A stretch of 64,000 bases of DNA, taken from assembly GCA_949361645.1 (NCBI GenBank), contig OX442416.1, forward strand, positions 8,128,362-8,192,361, written 5' to 3'. Source of the DNA: Spongilla lacustris (taxonomy: Eukaryota > Porifera > Demospongiae > Spongillida > Spongillidae). Positions 10,000 through 19,524 of the stretch are shown piece by piece. Numbering within the stretch: the first letter of the stretch is position 1; each line of letters begins with the position of its first letter. Both the position numbers and the translations under genes were made by a program. The notes under the pieces are model-generated. The model searched no databases and had not been told where the DNA came from. It saw only the letters and a program-made list of their open reading frames with translations.

Positions 10000-10882
10000 G
10001 GGGAACTCACCAGTCTGTGCTACATCGACATGTCAGAGTGCGCACAGCATGCGCAGTTAATCTTTTCCAGAAAAAAAACTAATCTCTTTTCTAACTGAGC
10101 AATGCAATGGGAAGTAGCCAGAAAAGATTTTTTATGTGTCAGATGGATGCGCCGCCCAGTACAAACACTGCAAGAACTTTCATAATCTGTGCCACCATTT
10201 TGATGACTTTGGGGTGAGGGCACAGTGGCACTTCTTTGCCACATCTCATGGCAAGTCTGCTGGAGATGGAGCTGGAGGGACCCTGAAGCGGCTTGCCACA
10301 AGAGCCAGCCTTCAGCATATATATGAACATCACATACTCATGGCACGACAGCTGTATGATTTTGCTGTGAGCATCATCAAAGGCATGCACTTTGGCTTTG
10401 CGACTGCTGGTGAGCATGAGCACGAAGCCAGACTACTGGATGATCGTATGAAGAGCAGTAAAACAGTGCCTGGAACTCATCAGCTTCACAGTGTCATTCC
10501 TATCTCTGCCAACACAGTAGGAGTGAGGTCCTTCTCAAACAGTACCTGTTCACGGACTGAAAAGGTGGCAGTAGCAGAGGTTGTCAACACCCTACTATTA
10601 GGAGACATACGAGGTTATGTCACTGTTGCATACAATGCATCATGCTGGCTCGGATATGTTCTTAATGTTGACGCATCCCTACGTACTATCACAGTGACAT
10701 TTCTACATCCGTGCATACCATCAACTTCATTTGTCTACCCTGTGAGACAGGATGTCGTGGACGTTGATCCCTCTGATGTCCTAACTCTTGTCAATCCGGT
10801 GACAGCCACAGGTAGAACCTACACTGTGACAAGAAAGAACATGCAAGAAGCCAGCCTTGCTCTGCAAGCAAGATTACTGTAA
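10000..10882 (+). pseudogene. Transposase-like protein, broken right-arm copy
   Basis: This is the mirror copy of the left-arm gene. It has two lesions. A 2-bp expansion of the A-run near 10070-10078 shifts the frame. An AAG-to-TAG change near 10111-10113 stops the frame just before PEKIFYVSDGC. The downstream 248-codon open stretch (10136-10882) keeps the SDGCAAQYK and HGKSAGDGAGG motifs. Against the left copy there are a few conservative substitutions (HHFDDFG for HHFEDFG, MARQ for TARQ, YNAS for YDAS). The left-arm copy is undamaged over the same span, so the arms have diverged since duplication. Confidence 0.7.
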
Positions 10883-11473
10883 ACAGTTTAGATAGCTAAA
10901 CATTTAGTGTAAACTCTGTTGGTTTTCTATAACAATTTTGGTCCTAACACCTCTTAGTGGCTCTGAAAACACACTAAACAAACACTTGAATTATGATGGA
11001 GATTAAAGATGGCTGCCAGCGTTTGAAGTGGTGTCCCAGACGAGTGCATGAGAATCCCGCACATCTGATTAGCTAAGTACTCTATTGGTACTAGCATGTA
11101 CCCACCCTAAAAGTTTGGTGCAAAATGGATGATGTTATTTTCTGAAACAGCAAAACTGATCACAAATTTATTACTTATTAAACCCCAATATACCAGTTCT
11201 TATAAAGTCCATCACTACTACGAATATCAACATAACATCCATAAATGTATACCAAAACACCTAACATATAGATTTTAATGGCCAAGCAATTCTATTCTAA
11301 ACAGGTCCAAGTTGCCCCGAAAATTAATTATTCAGAAGGTTATAGTTAATAAACGATACAACTTGGGGTATGCATATATTAAGTGATTTTGTGTTTTTTA
11401 TATAGGAGAATATATATGGGAAGTGGTGTTAGAAAATGAGATTTAGGTGGTACAAATTAGCCTAGAATGACCC
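10000..11473 (-). repeat. Right arm of the palindrome (1.47 kb terminal inverted repeat)
   Basis: Inverted copy of 8483-9954, ending in AATTAGCCTAGAATGACCC at 11473 just before the AGAA duplication. The AT-rich subterminal part, 10883-11473, is non-coding. Confidence 0.85.
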
Positions 11474-11477
11474 AGAA
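11474..11477. other. Target-site duplication AGAA (right copy)
   Basis: Partner of 8479-8482. GAA at 11475-11477 is the same Glu codon with which the left part of the RT frame ends. Confidence 0.8.
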
Positions 11478-13160
11478 CTATCTTCCACCGGGTACATAAG
11501 CAAAACTGAGGCTGAGTTCCTATCCCCGCCAGATCCCGTGCAGACCCAATATATCCACTTCCTCTACAAAATACACAAAACACCTATCTCAGTTAGACCC
11601 ATTGTCTCAGGCATAAACGGTGCCACAACTCATGTTTCAAAATACCTCGATTTCTTTTTCAAGTCCATCATCCCAACAATACCATCATACCTCAAAAATT
11701 CACACAGCCTGATCCAACAACTAAAAAACACCATCATCCCACCATCACAACACGTCTACCTCATCTCGCTTGACATCAAAAATCTATACACTACCATCCC
11801 ACAAGATGAAGGCATCAACTCTATATTAATCCACAATGACACCATAGGTTTCCCTACGTTCGTAACCCGCCAATTACTTAACTTCGTCCTCAAACGCAAC
11901 TTTTTCACTTTCAACGGCACACCGTACCACCAACGCACTGGGGTAGCCATGGGTACTCCCCTTGCCCCTACCCTGGCCAACATATTTATGTACCATCTGG
12001 AAATAGCATTTCTACAAACACAGCACAAACAACCCCACTTATACAAACGTTACATCGACGATATCTTCCTTGTATGGACTCATCCCAAAGAAGATTTTGA
12101 CACCTTTTTCAACAACCTCAACCAATTCCACCCCACCATCAAATATGAATACACCATTTCCGATTTCTCCATTGACTTTCTCGACCTTACCATCTTCAAA
12201 GGAAAAGACTTCGAAACAACTCGCCGACTTTCATACCGAACACATTTCAAGCCAACCAACACCTTCCAATACATCCACTATACCAGCCACCACCACCCCA
12301 ACACCAAAGCTGCCATCATAAGGGGGGAACTCTTACGCTACCAACAGCAATGTTCCGATCCCAAAGACTTCAAAAAATTGAAACAACAGCTCATAACACA
12401 TTTCCTCAATAGGGGATACCCCTTTTCTTTCATCCACAAAGCCATCCAAAAATCCATCCAAACGACAACCACCAAACAAACATCCAAACACAACATCTCA
12501 ACCCAACCAAAGAAAATCTATCCATTCATTATTGAGTATGATGCTAGAAGACTACACCCTAAACATAAACTATCCAAACACCTTTATCTCCTACAAAGAC
12601 ACCCTGCCACAACCACACTATCAAACAACCTACCACTAGTCGCCTACAGAAACTTCCCAAATCTTGGCAAACAAGTCACCAAATCAGCCCTCAACGATGA
12701 TGCAATAAAAACTGCGATCCCCAATACTTCCAAATCTTACCACATACCCCTCCTACCAACACACTGCCAAAGAAACAACTGCTTCGTATGCGCATCTATG
12801 ATAAACACCAACACGTTCAAATGCACATCCACAAGACAAAGAATTCCAATCCAGAACAGACTATCCTGCGATAGCAAGAACATTATATACGTCCTCCATT
12901 GCCAATACTGCGGGCTCCAATATGTTGGACAAACAACTACGTCACTACGTACCCGAATGACCAACCACCTCAGTGCTTTTAGATCGAAACAAACACCAAG
13001 AATGTTACTATACCGTCACTTTGACACACATGGGGCTTTCAAAGCAAAAATCATACCCCTAACACATTCACACCCCTCTTCACGGATGGCCACAGAAGAA
13101 TTCTGGATTAAGAAACTCAACACCAGGATACCCAATGGCCTCAATGATGTTTTTTTGTAA
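11475..13160 (+). pseudogene. PLE reverse transcriptase palm/thumb plus GIY-YIG endonuclease (interrupted ORF, C-terminal part)
   Basis: The frame continues from the palindrome edge to TAA at 13158-13160. The first in-frame alternative start is GTG at 11538, but the native start is at 7829. Counting from 11538: FLYKIHKTP and RPIVSG (residues 8-25), motif A SLDIKNLYTTIP with Asp79, motif B RTGVAMGTPLAPTLANI, and motif C YIDD at 172-175. These are diagnostic of Penelope-like RTs, which are related to telomerase RT. A Cys cluster follows (HCQRNNCFVC...), then a GIY-YIG nuclease: NIIYVLHC with Tyr451, GLQYVG at 459-464, LRTRMTNH with the Arg, and TEEFWIKKLN with the Glu. All catalytic residues are present. 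The two parts total about 780 residues. It is disabled only by the insertion. Confidence 0.9.
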
Positions 13161-13258
13161 AATGTACAAGCACACACAACAACACCAGCTGCATGACCTG
13201 TACACACCTTTACACACAACAGCTGCACCACCAAGTATTTAAACACAACACACACACA
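13161..13258 (+). other. PLE 3' region with CA-rich simple sequence
   Basis: Short non-coding stretch after the RT-EN stop, ending in a (CA)n run at about 13243-13260. It leads directly into the hammerhead-like fold. Confidence 0.6.
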
Positions 13259-13359
13259 CAGTATTCCTCTTTGCGTCAAATCTTGTAAGTGCACCGAAGA
13301 AGGCCTATCCGGGCCGAAATGCATCTGCAACTTTCATAAAATTTGACAAAGGAATACTG
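13259..13359 (+). ncRNA. Degenerate hammerhead-ribozyme-like motif of the PLE
   Basis: A long imperfect stem (AGTATTCC..TTTG..TCAAAT at 13260-13281 with its complement at 13341-13358) encloses a hammerhead-like core. The core is CCGAAGA at 13294-13300 (consensus CUGANGA, here U4 changed to C), a GGCC...GGCC stem II (13302-13305 with 13312-13315) and GAAA at 13316-13319. A short TGC-ATCT-GCA hairpin follows in the stem III position. The base after it is A where U is expected next to the cleavage site. PLE pseudo-LTRs are known to carry hammerhead motifs, and position and order fit. The two core changes predict weak or no self-cleavage. Confidence 0.55.
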
Positions 13360-13445
13360 CTACACAGACACGAGCGCAAGCATTCACGTGAATACCAACA
13401 ACAAAAGTAAGTGGATCCTAATCCCTTTCAAACCTTTTCCCAGAT
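13360..13445 (+). other. Leader upstream of ORF1 in the second PLE copy
   Basis: Non-coding leader between the hammerhead-like fold and the ATG at 13446. It is present only once because the left copy is truncated past this point. Confidence 0.5.
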
Positions 13446-15005
13446 ATGATGGGGAAAGCCAAGCCAATGAACCTAAGGCTCAAGGGTAAAGCCCAGATCC
13501 CTACTACACCACTGTACATACCAACCCAACAGGAAACAGCATGTCCTACATGCCCCCTCATAGGCGCATCTACCCTCACAGCCAGGCCCCAACGTAAGGC
13601 ACGTCGCCGCTGCAACAGGCTTGACACACCTTCTCCATCACCCCCACCGGCCCAGCCCCTGGACCTCCACCTTCAGTCGCCAACCTGGTCCTCGTCACCA
13701 AACCATAACTTACCGTCAGCCACCACTACCCTTCCCCCCCCAATCGCACAGAACATGGATCAACCAATTCCAACCCTACAACCTGTACAAACAATCGACC
13801 CACCCCAAATCAATGTCAACCCCACCACCACGGCCCAAAACGCCTACACGCTTCCTCCTACTCCAACCGTCTCCTCCGAACTTGCGGCCGCCTCCCCCAC
13901 GATGCTAGATGCTGGCCAACATCCACTAGCCAACACAGACCAACCGATTTCACTCCCACAACCCACACCCATAGACGCCCCGACACCCCCAACCCAAACC
14001 TCGCTCGTCAACTCCATCACAACACCACAAGACCTGGACACAACTCGGGCTCTGCCCGCCGGATCCGTTGCTACCTACCCGCCAACCATACCAAACACAG
14101 GCCAAGAGATGCAGATCTCGCTGCCACAACCTCCGCCAACAAACGCGGTATCTCCTCCAGAGATCTTGTCCCCAGACCATACCTCAACCCACAACTCGCT
14201 CCCAGACCCAACTCCACTCAAAACAATTCCAACTCCACCAGACCCAGCTCCACCTAAAACAAAACAGACCCTACCCAAAACAATTCCAACACTAACACAG
14301 GCCTCAATGACTCCACATACCCAAGACACAAAACAAAGCAAAATCACAACAGCGATAAAAGAGAAAAACTGGGATGTAGTACTGCAGAAATACACACAGA
14401 TCAGGAAATTCTATGAACTGGCCCTACACCATGCCACATTCAATGAGGAATGCCTAGAAGAAGGTATCTTCCCTCTGGGAAGCAAGGCATCGGCCACCTG
14501 CGCCACCCTTGGGGCCGACGACAGCCTCAGGAATGAACACGCCTATATCTTAAAAAGAGCCAGCATTGAAATAACGGCTGCCAATGTGCGCCACCTTAAA
14601 AAACTCGCTGACTCTACAGCCAAACAACTCACTGAAATAGAGACAGCATTCGACAGGAACAAAACCACAGACATTGCCACACACAACAAATGGATAACTT
14701 CATGGCGAAACACAAACAATGACATGCAAAAACTACATGACGACCTCAAAACAAGAAGAAACAAAAAGATCCACAAAACAAAACTTGCACACAGGAATAA
14801 CCAAATCTATCAAGAAGAATGTCCAAGAAACAAACCACCGCCCAGTCCACTCGACAACCCCCAACCAAAAACTAAACAGACTCTCCCGATCCCAACACAC
14901 ACAAACCTTCTCCTTCAGCCACAACAAACCCCCCCCCACCCCCCCTCCAAATCCAAAACCAAAGAAGCCTACCCCAAGTCCACCTACCCTTCTCGCCACA
15001 AATGA
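13446..15005 (+). pseudogene. PLE ORF1-like protein with intact N-terminus, frameshifted near its end
   Basis: ATG at 13446 (MMGKAKPMNLRLKGKAQ) opens 519 codons. The N-terminus is basic and contains ACPTCPLIGAS and PQRKARRRCNR, which could bind nucleic acid. Then come a Pro/Thr/Gln-rich region, the same helical KFYELALHHATFNEECLEEG to KLADSTAKQLTEIETAF block as the left copy, and a basic tail. A run of nine C near 14929-14937 (eight in the left copy) shifts the frame, so the tail after PQQTPP differs and stops at 15005. The original tail continues in another frame (within 14719-15399). I do not recognise a named domain, and ORF1 of a PLE is inferred from position. Confidence 0.6.
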
Positions 15006-15481
15006 GAAAAAAACTTCAGCCCCTCACCACCACACCCAATGGAAACAAACACAACAAACAAACACCAATAGAAGACCCTACAACATCCAGCACACCACAC
15101 GACGCCCACCCCTACTAATGGATCCAACCCCCTTCCTTTACCTACCACAATCACAGCAAAACCAACAAACAAACACATACAACACAATGACAACAAGGAC
15201 ACCCAGCACATTGAACAATCCCCCACCACTAATGTCCCTCAGATTCGGACCGCCACCACTGATGTCCCTCAACCTACACCAAACTCCACTACCAACTGCT
15301 TACAGGGCTCCCCCAAGCAAATCAAACTTCCTGTACTACCACACAACAACTTCATACCCGCACACCACACCGACCCTCCAACACACTCATTCTTTTTAGA
15401 ACCCCTCTACCCAAATCATACAAAGACACACAATGACGGAGAGGGATACCAAGAGAGACCAACACAAGTTGGCCCCTCCCT
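13877..15481 (+). repeat. Right pseudo-LTR copy of the PLE
   Basis: Direct repeat of 6219-7818. It ends at GGCCCCTCCCT, a few bases before the point where the left copy enters the RT ORF. It then passes straight into satellite DNA, so the second PLE copy has no RT. Confidence 0.85.
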
Positions 15482-15484
15482 TTT

Positions 15485-16735
15485 ATATTAAATCATTATA
15501 ACGACTATTGATGATTAAACCATAACTAGTTAGTAAATCTATTTACATATAGGTGGTATGTCTGAGTGTATTAGATTTAATTTACCATTGAATGGTTTAT
15601 GATAAACCATGTTAAACCATAAGTGTTTCTAAACTGAGATATTCACAATACATGTAGTGTCATTAAAATCATAATAACGACTATTAATAGTTAAACCATT
15701 ACTACTTAGTAAATCTATTTACATATAGGTGGTATGTCTGAGTGTATTAGATTTAATTTACCATTGTATGGTTTATGATAAACCATATTAAACCATAAGT
15801 GTTGTTTCTAAACTGAGATATTCACAATACGTGTAGTATCATTAAAATCATAATAACGACTATTAATAATTATACCATTACTACTTAGTAAATCTATTTA
15901 CATATAGGTGGTATGTCTGAGTGTATTAGATTTCATTTACCATTGAATGGTTTATGATAAACCATGTTAAACCATAAGTGTTGTTTCTAAACTGAGATAT
16001 TCACAATACATGTAGTATCATTAAAATCATAATAACGACTATTAATAATTAAACCATTACTACTTAGTAAATCTATTTACATATTGGTGGTATGTCTGAG
16101 TGTATTAGATTTAATTTACCATTGAATGGTTTATGATAAACCATGTTAAACCATAAGTGTTGTTTCTAAACTGAGATATTCAAATTACATGTAGTATCAT
16201 TAAAATCATACTAACGAATATTAATAATTAAACAATTACTAGTTAGTAAATTTATCAACAAATGGGTGGTATGTCTGAGTGTATTAGATTTAATTTACCA
16301 TTGTATGGTTTATGATAAACCATATTAAACCATAAGTGTTGTTTCTAAACTGAGATATTCACAATACATGTAGTATCATTAAAATCATAATAACGACTAT
16401 TAATAATTAAACCATTACTACTTAGTAAATCTATTTACATATAGGTGGTATGTCTGAGTGTATTAGATTTAATTTACCATTGAATGGTTTATGATAAACC
16501 ATGTTAAACCATAAGTGTTGTTTCTAAACTGAGATATTCACAATACATGTATCATTAAAATCATAATAACGACTATTAATAATTAAACCATTACTCGTTA
16601 GTAAATCTATTTACATATTTGTGGTATGTCTGAGTGTATTAGATTTAATTTACCATTGAATGGTTTATGATTAACCATGTTAAACCATAAGTGATTCTAA
16701 ACTGAGATATTCACAATACATGTAGAATCATTAAA
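15485..16735 (-). repeat. 179-bp satellite, reverse orientation (right part, resumed after PLE)
   Basis: About seven units in the same orientation as 2691-6218, with the usual GTAGTATCATTAAAATCAT and GTTTCTAAACTGAGATATTC blocks. The last unit is cut at ...AGAATCATTAAA, where the array flips. Confidence 0.9.
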
Positions 16736-19192
16736 GACATACCAGCTATATGCAAATAGATTTACTAAGTAGTAATGGTTTAATTATTAATGGTCGTTAT
16801 TATGATTTTAATGATACTACATGTATTGTGAATATCTCAGTTTAGAAACAACACTTATGGTTTAACATGGTTTATCATAAACCATTCAATGGTAAATTAA
16901 ATCTAATACACTCAGACATACCACCTATATGTAAATAGATTTACTAACTAGTAATGGTTTAATTATTAATAGTCGTTATTATGATTTTAATGGTACTACA
17001 CGTATTGTGAATATCTCAGTTTAGAAACAACACTTATGGTTTAATATGGTTTATCATAAACCATACAATGGTAAATTAAATCTAATACACTCAGACATCC
17101 CAGTCATATGTAAATAGATTTACCAAGTAGTGATGGTTTAATTATTAATAGTCGTTATTATGATTTTAATGATACTACATGTATTGTGAATATCTCAGTT
17201 TAGAAACAACACTTATGGTTTAACATGGTTTATCATAAACCATTCAATGGTAAATTAAATCTAATACACTCAGACATACCAACAATATGTAAATAGATTT
17301 ACTAACTAGTAATGTTTTAATCATTAATAGTCGTTATTATGATTTTAATGATACTACATGTATTGTGAATATCTCAGTTTAGAAACTACACTTATGGTTT
17401 AACATGGTTTATTGTAAACCATTCAATGGTAAATTAAATCTAATACACTCAGACATACCAACAATATGTAAATAGATTTACTAACTAGTAATGGTTTAAT
17501 TATTAATAGTCGTTATAATGATTTTAACGATACTACATGTATTGTGAATATCTCAGTTTTGAAACTACACTTATGGTTTAATATGGTTTATCATAAATCA
17601 TACAATGGTAAATTAAATCCAATACACTCAGACATACCACCTATATGTAAATAGATTTACTAACTAGTAATGGTTTAATTATTAATAGTCGTTATTATGA
17701 CTTTAATGACACTACATATAATGTGATTATCTCAGTTTAGAAACTACACTTATGGTTTAACATGGTTTATCATAAACCATTCAAGGGTAAATGAAATCTA
17801 ATACACTCAGACATACCACCTATATGTAAATAGATTTACTAACTAGTAATAGTTTAATTATTAATAGTCGTTATTATGATTTTAATGTTACTACATGTAT
17901 TGTGAATATCTCAGTTTAGAAACAACACTTATGGTTTAACATAGTTTATTATAAACCATTCAATGGTAAATTAAATCTAATACACTCAGACATACCACCT
18001 ATATGTATATAGATTTACTAAGTAGTAATGGCATAATTATTAATAGTCGTTATTATGATTTTAATGATACTACACGTATTGTGAATATCTCAGTTTAGAA
18101 ACAACACTTATGGTTTAATATGGTTTATCATAAATCATACAATGGTAAATTAAATCTAATACACTCAGACATCCCAGTCATATGAAAATAGATTTACCAA
18201 GTAGTGATGGTTTAATTATTAATAGTCGTTATTATGATTTTAATGATACTACATGTATTGTGAATATCTCAGTTTAGAAACAACACTTATGGTTTAACAT
18301 GGTTTATCATAAACCATTCAATGGTAAATTAAATCTAATACACTCAGACATACCACCTATATGTAAATAGATTTACTAACTAGTAATGGTTAAATAATTA
18401 ATAGTCGTTATTATGATTTTATCGATACTACATGTATTGTGAATATCTCAGTTTAGAAACTACACTTATGGTTTAACATGGTTTATTGTAAACCATTCAA
18501 TGGTAAATTAAATCTAATACACTCAGACATACCAACAATATGTAAATAGATTTACTAACTAGTAATGGTTTAATTATTAATAGTCGTTATTATGATTTTA
18601 ATGATACTACATGTATTGTGAATATTACACTTATGGTTTAACATGGTTTATCATAAACCATTCAATGGTAAATTCAATCTAATACACTCAGACATACCAC
18701 CTATATGTAAATAGATTTACAAACTAGTAATGGTTTAATTATTAATAGTCGTTATTATGATTTTAATGATACTACATGTATTGTGAATATCTCAGTTTAG
18801 AAACAACACTTATGGTTTAACATGGTTTATCATAAACCATTCAAGGGTAAATGAAATCTTATACACTCAGACATACCAGCTATATGTAAATAGATTTACT
18901 AAGTAGTAATGGCATAATAATTAATAGTCGTTATTATGATTTTAATGATACTACATGTATTGTGAATATCTCAGTTTAGAAACAACACTTATGGTTTAAC
19001 ATGGTTTATCATAAACCATTCAATGGTAAATTAAATCTAATACACTCAGACATACCACCTATATGTAAATAGATTTACTAACTTGTAATGGTTTAATTAT
19101 TAATAGTCGTTATTATGATTTTAATGATACTACATGTATTGTGAATATCTCAGTTTAGAAACTACACTTATGGTTTAACATGGTTTATCATA
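16736..19192 (+). repeat. Satellite sub-domain without an obvious long higher-order period
   Basis: Units here mix variants (CATCCCAGTCATATG, CATACCAACAATATG, CATACCACCTATATG). I could not see one long repeating block like those that follow. It is closest to the inversion point. Confidence 0.5.
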
Positions 19193-19524
19193 AACCATTC
19201 AATGGTAAATTAAATCTAATACACTCAGATATACTACCTATATGTAAATAGATTTACTAACTAGTAATGGTTTAATTATTAATAGTCGTTATTATGATTT
19301 TAATGATACTACATGTATTGTGAATATCTCAGTTTAGAAACAACACTTATGGTTTAACATGGTTTATTATAAACCATTCAATGGTAAATTAAATCTAATA
19401 CATTCAGACATACCACCTATATGTATATAGATTTACTAAGTAGTAATGAAATAATAATTAATAGTCGTTATTATGATTTTATCGATACTACATGTATTGT
19501 GAATATCTCAGTTTAGAAACTACA

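Larger units (their letters stand above)
8483..11473. mobile_element. Palindromic (foldback-type) DNA element inside the PLE RT gene
   Basis: Two arms of about 1.47 kb (8483-9954 and 10000-11473) are inverted copies separated by only 45 bp. The outer ends are identical and inverted (GGGTCATTCTAGGCTAATTT and its complement), and the insertion has a 4-bp AGAA duplication. Each arm carries about 590 bp of non-coding subterminal DNA and then the 3' two-thirds of the same transposase-like ORF read towards the end. Four-base duplications are known for some DNA-transposon groups (for example Sola1, Ginger and Academ types), but I cannot assign a superfamily. No copy of the gene in the element is full length, so it looks non-autonomous, mobilised in trans. 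Confidence 0.8.
6219..15484 (+). mobile_element. Penelope-like retroelement in partial tandem arrangement, inserted in the satellite
   Basis: The GC-richer, C/A-biased block interrupts the reversed satellite. The array stops at ...GTAGTATC and resumes at about ATTAAATCATTATAACG with the same orientation and almost the next satellite base, so this is an insertion. Order: 5'-truncated ORF1 (6219-7527), RT/GIY-YIG ORF split by a second insertion (7829-8482 and 11475-13160), hammerhead-like motif (13259-13359), then a second ORF1 copy (13446 onward) ending near 15481. The region 6219-7818 repeats directly as 13877-15481. Such pseudo-LTRs from head-to-tail partial copies are typical of Penelope-like elements. 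No clear target duplication was seen at the outer ends. Confidence 0.85.

Noticed and set aside
9655..10423. Frames antisense to the transposase-like gene in both arms
   Set aside because: They are mirror shadows of the real frame and lack motifs. The SDG/HGKS frame is clearly the coding one.
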